Under the pieces are notes generated by a model. The model was not told the origin of the DNA. It saw only the letters and a program-made list of their open reading frames with translations, and did no database searches. A DNA stretch of 34,407 nt from an uncultured Microbacteriaceae bacterium. GTDB taxonomy: Bacteria > Actinomycetota > Actinomycetes > Actinomycetales > Microbacteriaceae. The stretch spans positions 1 to 34,407 of the forward strand of contig CAIWRM010000104.1 in the NCBI GenBank assembly GCA_903915075.1. Reading direction: 5' to 3'. The position numbers and the translations under genes were made by a program. Shown here piece by piece: positions 27,903 through 34,407 of this stretch. Position 1 is the stretch's first letter; each line of letters starts with the position of its first letter.

Positions 27903-27949
27903 CGAGGCACCCATGGGAAGGACGGCACGGCAACCGCGGCCTTCGAAGG

Positions 27950-29422
27950 CTAGTCGCCCCGCACCCTGCGCTTGCGAGCCGCGATCCGACGAGCGGCCGC
28001 TCGGTCGCGCTGCTCCATGTGGGACAGACGCGATTCGATCGAATGCATCATCTCGTTGACACGTGCTGAGGTGCCGGCCAGACGCAAGCGCCCGCGAGAG
28101 AAGAACAAGACGAAAGCAGCAGCAAACAACAACACGCTACCGATAATCACGCCGGTCATTACTCGAGCCGAAAGACCAGTGTCGGGCATGGTCGGGACGA
28201 TTGCCGTGTCAGAAATTTTCGTGATGGTGCAGTCTGAGGCTAGTTCGACCCAGGTGCTGTCGGTGACCGCTGCGTCACTGGCATCCACGCCAGTGAGGAT
28301 GAGTTCGTGAATTCCGTCGGAGCCACACACGGCAAGAGGGAGTGTGATTGTTTCTGAGAAGGCACCGTCGCCGTCCGTTGTTCCCTGCGACAGAACGACC
28401 GGATCGGAGTGCATGGTGAAGTCAAAACCGCTGGCTGCCTTGAGGTCGGTGCCCGTAATGGTTGCCGTCTGACCATTGAGTTTGTCACCCACCTCCGCGT
28501 TCAGCGTGAGGTCCACAACGGCCATGGGATCGGGATCAGTATCCGGATCCGAGTTGTTCGTGTTGTCGGTGACCTCTTCGGGCGTCAAATACGTGTTGTA
28601 GATACGGATGTAGCGAATCGAGCCTTCGAGATCAGCATCGCCCGTGAAGTTACTGCGTCCCAAGAATGCAGAAGGTCGAGTCGTTGTCAGAGGAAGCGGA
28701 TAGGCAGATCCGTTCGGAACAGAAGGAGTGATGTCCACATTTTCATTGCTTGCAGAGGCCACTCGCGTGGGTAACTCAACGCCGTCCTTGTAAATACGAC
28801 ACACGGAACCGTCAAGGGTCAATATCCACTTGTGAAGCGTGCGGTCTCCTGCGGGGCCGAGTGCGCCTCCCGCGACGTCGGTGTGGCAGCGACCTTGGTT
28901 TGTGCCGTTGATCCAGGTCTCGAGAGTCAACTCATTTCGTGAGCCGATCTGACCGACCCAGAAAACGTTGGCAACATTCGAGATATCAGAAAATGAAGAC
29001 GATTGAGCGAGAGCGAAGTCAAAAACTCGCTCCCAGGGGCTCCGCGCGGAGCCAAACTCACCCTCGAACTCGATGGTGAGGCCGTTGGTGAAATTATCGA
29101 AATCGCCATTTAGGTCGACAAATCCCGAGCCGTTTGCTCCGCCGGAGAATTGCATCGTTTGAGTTCCCGAATTGAAAGTCACTCCACCCGTGAGGGTGCC
29201 GTCTCGCCCGCTACCAGAGATGTCCGTCCAGGTTGTTCCGCTGCCGCCGTACGACGAGGACTTGGAGGCATCCAAATAAATCATGAGCCCATCGGTCACA
29301 TAGGCCTGTGCCGGGGCAGCAACGCCAAAGACCGTCGTGGCAACAACGCCGAGGGCAACAAGAATGCCAGAAGTGCGCGAGGCCGCGCCGGTGGAGGGGG
29401 CTGTGGTTTTCCGCAGAAACAT
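27950..29422 (-). CDS. LamG-like surface protein with C-terminal anchor
   Basis: A 490-residue exported protein. A signal peptide covers about 1-40 (VALGVVATTVFGVAAPAQA). Then comes a concanavalin/laminin-G-type domain (about 43-285: LMIYLDASKSSSY, WERVFDFAL, GSIRYIRIYNTYLTPEEV), a short Asp/Pro linker (DPDTDPDP), and an Ig-like domain. Near the end MPDTG at 412-416 resembles a sortase signal, followed by one membrane helix (GVIIGSVLLFAAAFVLFF). Unusually for a sortase substrate, ~45 charged residues follow (ESRLSHMEQRDRAAARRI), so it may instead be a plain membrane-anchored protein. Binding partner unknown; LamG domains usually bind sugars. Confidence 0.8.
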   Translation of the reverse strand: MFLRKTTAPSTGAASRTSGILVALGVVATTVFGVAAPAQAYVTDGLMIYLDASKSSSYGGSGTTWTDISGSGRDGTLTGGVTFNSGTQTMQFSGGANGSGFVDLNGDFDNFTNGLTIEFEGEFGSARSPWERVFDFALAQSSSFSDISNVANVFWVGQIGSRNELTLETWINGTNQGRCHTDVAGGALGPAGDRTLHKWILTLDGSVCRIYKDGVELPTRVASASNENVDITPSVPNGSAYPLPLTTTRPSAFLGRSNFTGDADLEGSIRYIRIYNTYLTPEEVTDNTNNSDPDTDPDPMAVVDLTLNAEVGDKLNGQTATITGTDLKAASGFDFTMHSDPVVLSQGTTDGDGAFSETITLPLAVCGSDGIHELILTGVDASDAAVTDSTWVELASDCTITKISDTAIVPTMPDTGLSARVMTGVIIGSVLLFAAAFVLFFSRGRLRLAGTSARVNEMMHSIESRLSHMEQRDRAAARRIAARKRRVRGD

Positions 29423-29481
29423 GGAATTAAGTTTAGTGGACCTTCAGTCCGAACGCACTCCGTTGTTACGTTCCGTTGTGA

Positions 29482-29715
29482 CTCACTTCTGAGCTGGGGG
29501 GTGATGGCGGCGAAAACCTCCAAACGGCGCAAGACATCCTCCAAAGCCTGGGGAGTTATATTCTCAGCCAAGAAGACGCGACACCTGCAGGTCGAATCCA
29601 GATTCTTGACAGGAATTGGTACGTGTGCAGCCAATACCCGGAAGCAGGCGCCACGGTTGCCGTCAGTGACTTGGTGACTCTGTGGAATGTAAAGCTCGAG
29701 GAAGCCTGCCCTTAA
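29482..29715 (+). pseudogene. Remnant of a PASTA-like secreted protein (C-terminal part)
   Basis: In a 370-base gap, one frame is open from a TGA (29479-29481) to TAA (29713-29715) and has no ATG, GTG or TTG early in it. Its translation contains ENLQTAQDILQSLG and, further on, QILDRNWYVCSQYPEAGA, then VTLWNVKLEEACP at the end. That order matches the PASTA-like domain of small exported actinobacterial proteins (NLQxAQD...DRNWxVxxQxPxxG...). Signal peptide and start are gone, so it looks like the tail of a decayed gene. The rest of the gap (29423-29481, 29716-29792) shows no other gene; CGGTC-GAAAT-GACCG at 29775-29789 is a weak hairpin after clpX. Confidence 0.6.
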
Positions 29716-29792
29716 TGGCTCCGGTCAGCGAACTTTTCCAAGCCCGCTGAGATAACGTTCAAGCTCTAAGTCACGGTCGAAATGACCGGTTC

Positions 29793-31088
29793 CTAGGCCG
29801 ACTCGGCCTGCGGGAGGGTGTCGTTCTTGGCCGCGGCCTTGCGCGAGATCATTGTGGGAGGTGCGTTATTCACAACAGCGTCGAGCGTGACAATGACCTT
29901 GGCGATGGTCTCGGTTGAGGGAACCTCAAACATGATGGGTCCCAGCACGTCTTCCATGATGGCGCGAAGCCCGCGGGCGCCCGTTTGGCGGGTCACGGCG
30001 AGATCGGCGATGGCCTCAAGTGCGTCGTTCTCAAAGTCGAGCTCAACGTTGTCGAGAGCGAACATGCGCTGATACTGCTTGACGAGCGCGTTCTTGGGGA
30101 CGGTGAGAATCTCCATGAGCGCATCGCGATCTAGGGGCGAAACCGACGCCACCACAGGGAGACGACCGATGAACTCGGGAATCAGGCCAAACTTGTGCAG
30201 GTCTTCGGGAAGAACCTCCATGTAGAGGTCGCGCGAATCGTCCTTGCTGTGGATGGGCGAACCAAAACCGATGCCCTTCTTGCCCACGCGCTGGGAAACA
30301 ATCTCGTCGAGGCCCGCGAACGCTCCCGCGACGATAAAGAGGACGTTGGTGGTGTCAATCTGAATGAACTCTTGGTGGGGGTGCTTGCGCCCGCCCTGCG
30401 GCGGCACCGAGGCCACTGTTCCCTCGAGAATCTTGAGCAGCGCCTGTTGCACGCCCTCACCCGATACGTCACGGGTTATCGAAGGATTCTCGGCCTTGCG
30501 CGAAATCTTGTCGATTTCGTCGATGTAGATGATGCCCGTTTCGGCGCGGGCCACATCGAAGTCGGCAGACTGCAGCAACTTGAGCAAAATGTTCTCGACG
30601 TCTTCGCCAACATATCCGGCTTCGGTAAGCGCCGTGGCGTCGGCAACGGCGAACGGCACGTTGAGTCGACGAGCGAGGGTCTGCGCCAAGTAGGTTTTGC
30701 CACAGCCCGTGGGCCCAATCAGCAGGATGTTGCTCTTAGCGATCTCTACCTCGTCGGCCTTGACATCTGCCGGCGCAATAGCGGCTGCGGCACGCACACG
30801 CTTGTAGTGGTTGTAGACGGCCACCGACAGGGCGCGCTTGGCCGGCTCTTGGCCAATGACGTATTCGTCGAGGAAAGCAAAGATCTCTTTGGGCTTGGGC
30901 AGTTCGAAGTCTTCGGCTTCGGTCTCTTTGGCTTCAGCCAGGCGCTCTTCGATGATCTCGTTACAGAGCTCTACGCACTCGTCGCAGATGTACACACCCG
31001 GGCCGGCAATGAGCTGCTGTACCTGCTTTTGGCTCTTGCCACAGAAAGAACACTTGAGCATTTCGGCGCTCTCACCAATGCGCGTCAT
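29793..31088 (-). CDS. clpX: ATP-dependent Clp protease ATP-binding subunit ClpX
   Basis: A 431-residue AAA+ unfoldase that feeds ClpP. Seen: N-terminal zinc-binding Cys13, Cys16, Cys35 and Cys38; Walker A GPTGCGKT at 125-132; pore loop GYVG at 158-161; Walker B IYIDEID at 187-193; the RKH loop at 234-236; and the ClpP-docking IGF at 273-275. The ATG follows GAGGAGG. It is separated from clpP1/clpP2 by an LtrA-like gene and has a 127-base upstream gap, so it probably has its own promoter. Confidence 0.98.
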   Translation of the reverse strand: MTRIGESAEMLKCSFCGKSQKQVQQLIAGPGVYICDECVELCNEIIEERLAEAKETEAEDFELPKPKEIFAFLDEYVIGQEPAKRALSVAVYNHYKRVRAAAAIAPADVKADEVEIAKSNILLIGPTGCGKTYLAQTLARRLNVPFAVADATALTEAGYVGEDVENILLKLLQSADFDVARAETGIIYIDEIDKISRKAENPSITRDVSGEGVQQALLKILEGTVASVPPQGGRKHPHQEFIQIDTTNVLFIVAGAFAGLDEIVSQRVGKKGIGFGSPIHSKDDSRDLYMEVLPEDLHKFGLIPEFIGRLPVVASVSPLDRDALMEILTVPKNALVKQYQRMFALDNVELDFENDALEAIADLAVTRQTGARGLRAIMEDVLGPIMFEVPSTETIAKVIVTLDAVVNNAPPTMISRKAAAKNDTLPQAESA

Positions 31089-31141
31089 GTGACCTCCTCA
31101 TGCCAATCGGGTTCGCAACGCGCGGGGATTCGCAACGATGC

Positions 31142-31156
31142 TTAGGGCGAGCCTAA
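31142..31156. promoter_or_regulatory. TTAGG-N5-CCTAA palindrome upstream of clpX
   Basis: TTAGG-GCGAG-CCTAA lies 54 bases before the clpX start, where a promoter would be. The outer halves resemble DtxR/IdeR half sites, but their spacing is wrong; part of it also loosely resembles a ClgR-type site. A regulator-binding role is inferred only. The rest of 31089-31215 includes a GGGCGCGCCC palindrome near 31190, just beyond the LtrA-like stop, and nothing else. Confidence 0.35.
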
Positions 31157-31215
31157 TCCCAAACTCGGACAACAAATGACACATCCTCGGGCGCGCCCTG
31201 CCAGGCCTCACGCGC

Positions 31216-32394
31216 CTAGGTAATTGCCTTTCGTGTGAGCAAAACGGCGAGGAGCGCCTGAATGCACAGCACCCCGACGGCCGCGAGAAGTAAGCCATAA
31301 CTCTGCATGCTGTCGGCCGGTATTCCCAAGATGGCCAGGGTCGAAATAATCACCACACCGACAAGGTGCACGACCGCAGGCGCCGACAGGCGCCGATCAC
31401 GCAAGAGTGTCATCCAGAGAATTGCCCCGGCAATGCTCGCTAAGGGCAACGATGTCCACGTACCCTCATCGCTAATGCGGAGGAGTTCGGCAGTAGGTGT
31501 CTTTGTCATCCAGGTGCACGCCACAATCGCTACCGTGCTGCTCAGCACGAGCAAGAAGTGCGCTCCGAGTCGTGCGTAGGAACGACCGAGCTGCGTCGAA
31601 ATCTCGGTCTCGGCCAACGCCGGAAAGTACAGCGCCCAAATAGCGAAGACGAGAACAACAGATGCCACAAAGAAGGCTGGTTGAGGGATGGCGCCGTCTG
31701 TTCCCACGCTCGTGAGAAGAAGCAAGAAAGAGTCGCCCAACACAATGAGCAGGATGAGGCCGAAACGTTCTTGGATGACGTGCGCACGAACGCGACTCGA
31801 ACTATCGACGAGCTGCGGAATCAAGGTCAGAGCGCCCGCGATCGTGACGCCAGCGCCAGCGAAGAAAACAAGATTGGAGAACTCAACGCCACCCCAGGTA
31901 AGGCTCGGTGAGACCCATGCCCCGGCAAAAAAGATTAACGACGCGAACGTCAACAGCACGACTCGGCGCCGTAAGTGAGAATTCCGCGGTCCCCAGGCGT
32001 CACGGTGCAAACCCGTGAGCACGGCCGAACAACCGAGCGCAACGGAGAGGGCGGCAAAACCCCAGGCGTTTTGCAACCCCTTGCCGTGTCCGAGCGAGAG
32101 TGCAGCCAAAATGATGGCCGACATCTGCACGAATCCGATTATTCGATGCGGCCAGGTTTCTACTGCGCTGACGAGAGACTCGATGGTGGTGACGGCCCAG
32201 ATCGAATAGATCAGCATGATGCACCCGGCCACAAAGGCTGACGTCACCCACGTGGGATTGGCCTGATACATCTTGGCCGTCTGGCTAAAGGCAGCGACGA
32301 CAACGAGGTCAAAGAACAGAACGAACCAGGGAATGTTCGACGGGTTAAGTCCCGTACCCATGGGTTGCTTCGTTACCTGAGACACGCTCTCCAT
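31216..32394 (-). CDS. Low temperature requirement A (LtrA)-like membrane protein
   Basis: About 392 residues with roughly ten hydrophobic helices across the whole length. The LtrA family marks are present: WFVLFFDLVVVAAFSQTA near the N-terminus and ERFGLILLIVLGDSF in the middle (usually ERFGLI...GES). Named after a Listeria locus for growth in cold; the biochemical role is unknown. The start is uncertain: ATG at 32394, GTG at 32409 or ATG at 32361, none with a good ribosome site. It lies only ~30 bases after clpP2 in the same direction, between clpP2 and clpX. Confidence 0.82.
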   Translation of the reverse strand: MESVSQVTKQPMGTGLNPSNIPWFVLFFDLVVVAAFSQTAKMYQANPTWVTSAFVAGCIMLIYSIWAVTTIESLVSAVETWPHRIIGFVQMSAIILAALSLGHGKGLQNAWGFAALSVALGCSAVLTGLHRDAWGPRNSHLRRRVVLLTFASLIFFAGAWVSPSLTWGGVEFSNLVFFAGAGVTIAGALTLIPQLVDSSSRVRAHVIQERFGLILLIVLGDSFLLLLTSVGTDGAIPQPAFFVASVVLVFAIWALYFPALAETEISTQLGRSYARLGAHFLLVLSSTVAIVACTWMTKTPTAELLRISDEGTWTSLPLASIAGAILWMTLLRDRRLSAPAVVHLVGVVIISTLAILGIPADSMQSYGLLLAAVGVLCIQALLAVLLTRKAIT

Positions 32395-32422
32395 TGTGCC
32401 GGGTCGCACGCCGGCACGCCCA

Positions 32423-33091
32423 CTAAATGACGGGAGTGTTCTTGCGGGTGGTCAGCACCTGATCAATCAGACCGTACTCGAGCGCTTCCTGAGCCGAGAG
32501 AATCTTGTCGCGGTCGATGTCTTTGTTGACCTCTTCCGCGGTCTTGTTGGACTGACGCGCCAGCGTCTCTTCGAGCCAGGTGCGCATGCGGGCAATCTCG
32601 CGCGCCTGAATCTCGATGTCGCTCGCTTGGCCGCGACCCGATTCGCCCATGGCGGGCTGGTGGATGAGGATGCGTGAGTTGGGCAGAGCGAGACGTTTGC
32701 CGGGAGCTCCCGCGGCCAACAGAACGGCGGCTGCCGAGGCTGCCTGACCGAGGCACACCGTCTGAACTTCGGGACGGATGTACTGCATGGTGTCGTAGAT
32801 GGCCGTCATGGCCGTGAACGACCCGCCGGGCGAGTTGATGTACATGGTGATGTCGCGATCAGGGTCCTGGCTCTCGAGCACGAGAAGCTGGGCCATCACG
32901 TCGTCGGCCGAGGTGTCGTCTACCTGCACACCGAGAAAGATGATGCGGTCGTCGAAGAGCTTGCCGTAGGGGTCCTGCTGGCGAAAGCCGTAAGACGTGC
33001 GCTCTTGGAACTGCGGGATGATGTAGCGCGAGCCGGGAGCGTCAACGCCCGAGGAGCCGAAGGCCGAGTTGCCGATGTTGGGGGTGTACAT
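32423..33091 (-). CDS. clpP2: ATP-dependent Clp protease proteolytic subunit ClpP2
   Basis: A 222-residue serine peptidase. The catalytic triad is readable by spacing: Ser119 (GQAASAAAVLL), His144 (LIHQPAMG) and Asp193. The core [20 protein letters not shown] is typical. The longer N-terminus and the sequence around the active site mark it as the ClpP2 type of actinobacteria, which forms a mixed 14-mer with ClpP1. It follows clpP1 by 18 bases. Confidence 0.96.
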   Translation of the reverse strand: MYTPNIGNSAFGSSGVDAPGSRYIIPQFQERTSYGFRQQDPYGKLFDDRIIFLGVQVDDTSADDVMAQLLVLESQDPDRDITMYINSPGGSFTAMTAIYDTMQYIRPEVQTVCLGQAASAAAVLLAAGAPGKRLALPNSRILIHQPAMGESGRGQASDIEIQAREIARMRTWLEETLARQSNKTAEEVNKDIDRDKILSAQEALEYGLIDQVLTTRKNTPVI

Positions 33092-33109
33092 AGTTGTCCT
33101 CGTCGCCTT

Positions 33110-33706
33110 CTACGCTTTCGCGCCCTGGTTCGTTCCGCCGCCGCCAAAGACATCGCCGGCCGATTCGCGCACGTGGTCGACGAATCCATACTCAAGTGCC
33201 TCTTGGGCGGTGAACCAGCGGTCGCGGTCTCCGTCGGCGTTGATCTGCTCAACGCTCTTGCCGGTTTGCCCGGCCGTGATCTCGGCGAGGCGCGTCTTCA
33301 TGGAGTTGATGAGTTGAGCCTGAGTCTGGATATCGCTGGAGGTTCCACCGAATCCACCGTGCGGCTGGTGCAACAGCACGCGCGCGTTGGGCGTGATGTA
33401 GCGCTTGCCCTTGGTTCCCGAGGTGAGGAGGAGCTGACCCATCGAAGCCGCCATACCAATACCCACCGTCACGATGTCGTTCGGCACGAACTGCATGGTG
33501 TCGTAGATGGCCATGCCCGCGGTGATCGAACCACCGGGCGAGTTGATGTAGAGGTAGATGTCGCGCTTGGCGTCCTCGGCCGCGAGCAGCAACATCTTGG
33601 CGCAAATCTCGTTGGCGTTGTCGTCGCGCACCTCTGAACCAAGCCAGATGATGCGGTCTTTGAGAAGCCGGTCGAAGACCGAGTTGGGGGCCTGCATTTC
33701 GGCCAT
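33110..33706 (-). CDS. clpP1: ATP-dependent Clp protease proteolytic subunit ClpP1
   Basis: A 198-residue ClpP. The triad Ser88 ([10 protein letters not shown]), His113 (LLHQPHGG) and Asp162 keeps the E. coli spacings of 25 and 49 residues. [10 protein letters not shown] and [20 protein letters not shown] are typical. It leads the clpP1-clpP2 unit and ends in a Gly-rich tail ([13 protein letters not shown]). Actinobacterial ClpP1 and ClpP2 usually depend on each other for activity. Confidence 0.97.
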   Translation of the reverse strand: MAEMQAPNSVFDRLLKDRIIWLGSEVRDDNANEICAKMLLLAAEDAKRDIYLYINSPGGSITAGMAIYDTMQFVPNDIVTVGIGMAASMGQLLLTSGTKGKRYITPNARVLLHQPHGGFGGTSSDIQTQAQLINSMKTRLAEITAGQTGKSVEQINADGDRDRWFTAQEALEYGFVDHVRESAGDVFGGGGTNQGAKA

Positions 33707-33730
33707 GTGATGCTCCGTTCGACGTAACGC

Positions 33731-33752
33731 GACACCCCCACACGAGGGTGTC
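33731..33752 (-). promoter_or_regulatory. Hairpin upstream of clpP1
   Basis: GACACCC/GGGTGTC, a seven-pair inverted repeat with an eight-base loop, ends 24 bases before the clpP1 start. It may be a leader hairpin or an operator. TGTCGAAAGCG just beyond (33758-33768, minus strand) matches a ClgR-like pattern only loosely. Confidence 0.35.
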
Positions 33753-33790
33753 TTGACGCTTTCGACACTAGCCGAGGCAGACCCACCGAA

Positions 33791-33807
33791 ACGGCGATGT
33801 TCGCCGT
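33791..33807 (-). terminator. Possible terminator of the isochorismatase-like gene
   Basis: ACGGCGA-ACA-TCGCCGT on the minus strand, a seven-pair stem within an outer CCCAC/GTGGG pair, followed only by TTCGG. It lies beyond the repeat cluster, about 100 bases after the gene's stop. Confidence 0.4.
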
Positions 33808-33821
33808 GGGCGCATCACGCG

Positions 33822-33890
33822 GGTTGAGTAGCCGACGCAGTCGGCGTTGCTCGCCGGTTGAGTAGCCGACGCAGTCGGCGTATCGAAACC
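33822..33890. repeat. Two tandem copies of the dispersed palindromic repeat
   Basis: A first unit (33822-33855) begins GGTTGAGTAGCCGACGCAG, keeps the whole hairpin GCCGAC-GCA-GTCGGC, but lacks the tail; a complete 35-base unit follows (33856-33890) and ends TATCGAAACC. It lies between the isochorismatase-like gene and clpP1. The complete unit matches the one in ileS at 32 of 35 positions. It sits just after a stop codon and may help end transcription. Confidence 0.92.
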
Positions 33891-33906
33891 CCGCGACAGA
33901 GCTGGC

Positions 33907-34407
33907 TTAGCGCAGCGTCTCGAGAATGGCGGAGTTGTCGAGAAGCTTCGCAGCGCGAGCTCCCAGCCACGCCAGGTTCATGTTGGCGAACTCCACATCG
34001 TCGGTGCCGAGCGCGTCGGTGGCCATGACAACCTGAAACCCGCGCTGGTAAGCGCCGAGCACGGCGGCTCGCACGCACGTCTGCGTATAGACGCCACAGA
34101 CCACAACGGTCTCCACGCCCTGCGCCCGCAACCACGGCTCGAGCCCAGGATCGACAAACCCGTCATAGTGCTGCTTGATGGCGACAAACTCGCCATCGGC
34201 CGGACGAAGCGGTTCGGGGGCCAGCACGCCGGGCGTTCCCGCCACGCAGAGCATCTTGTCGGGCAGCCAGTGAGGCATGGCATCCGAGCCATCGGGCGCA
34301 CAGACGGTGTGAATGTGCGCCACAGGCGCACCGGCAGCGCGAAACGCCTGAAGCAGTTGGGCCGCGCCCGAGATAACCTCGTCACGCGTTGGCGTCATGC
34401 CACGGGC
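33907..34407 (-). CDS. Isochorismatase-family cysteine hydrolase (5' end cut off)
   Basis: About 166 residues are in the window. The frame stays open to the edge, and the N-terminal strand with the catalytic Asp expected in this family is missing, so the true start lies beyond 34407. Seen: VAIKQHYDGFVDPGLEPWLR, then VVVCGVYTQTCVRAAVLGAY with the nucleophile Cys (TQTCV) and the cis-peptide region before it. Related enzymes include nicotinamidase and N-carbamoylsarcosine amidase; the substrate here cannot be told. Confidence 0.82.
   Translation of the reverse strand, partial: ARGMTPTRDEVISGAAQLLQAFRAAGAPVAHIHTVCAPDGSDAMPHWLPDKMLCVAGTPGVLAPEPLRPADGEFVAIKQHYDGFVDPGLEPWLRAQGVETVVVCGVYTQTCVRAAVLGAYQRGFQVVMATDALGTDDVEFANMNLAWLGARAAKLLDNSAILETLR

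Noticed and set aside
29150-29677. A 175-codon plus-strand frame overlapping the LamG gene start and the remnant
   Set aside because: It is out of frame with the PASTA-like remnant and antisense to the LamG signal peptide; no family similarity.
31142-31156. A classical DtxR/IdeR iron box upstream of clpX
   Set aside because: The TTAGG and CCTAA halves are five bases apart instead of the nine of the 19-base consensus, so the full motif is not met.

Overview
The window is high-GC DNA from an actinobacterium, most likely a member of Microbacteriaceae (order Micrococcales). The reasons are a gene run rne-rplU-rpmA-obg-proB-proA-(small membrane protein)-nadD-(Pro-rich membrane protein)-rsfS, a folC-DUF4233-ndk block behind a eukaryote-like (type 2) ileS with a T-box leader, paired clpP1/clpP2, and dispersed GGTTGAGTAG...TATCGAAACC repeats that I associate with this family. 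Family placement is inference; no rRNA is present.

Layout. 1-3.0 kb (+): 3' part of a DnaE2-type polymerase, coupled to a FUSC-type membrane protein. 3.1-6.2 kb (-): YceI, a secreted GH3 glycosidase and a flavin-dependent oxidoreductase. 6.2-8.35 kb (+): an orphan sugar-ABC ATPase and a TetR-type regulator, ended by a two-way terminator facing a tRNA-Ala(GGC). 8.5-17.8 kb (-): a long housekeeping run covering ribosome silencing, NAD synthesis, proline synthesis, Obg, L27, L21 and RNase E/G. 18.1-18.7 kb (+): a VKOR-type thiol oxidoreductase. 18.7-24.4 kb (-): ndk, DUF4233, folC and ileS. valS diverges from ileS at 24.7 kb (+), followed by a small TY-Chap-like protein. 27.9-29.4 kb (-): a LamG-like surface protein. 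A 370-base gap then holds the start-less remnant of a PASTA-like protein. 29.8-33.7 kb (-): clpX, an LtrA-like membrane protein, clpP2 and clpP1. The window ends in a truncated isochorismatase-family hydrolase.

Most of the window is core-genome housekeeping: translation (two tRNA synthetases, L21, L27, Obg, RsfS, a tRNA), RNA decay, protein quality control (ClpXP1P2), folate and NAD cofactors, and proline synthesis. I see no transposase, integrase, CRISPR array or defence system.

The most unusual signal is a dispersed palindromic repeat that sits in tandem at two places: between genes at 33.8 kb, and in frame inside the editing-domain region of ileS at 23.45-23.55 kb, where it is translated into a decapeptide-repeat loop. 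The two complete copies differ by a compensatory base-pair change that preserves the hairpin. Other points of note are a translational ileS T-box with visible mutually exclusive pairings, several candidate operators and leader hairpins, and the PASTA-like gene remnant.
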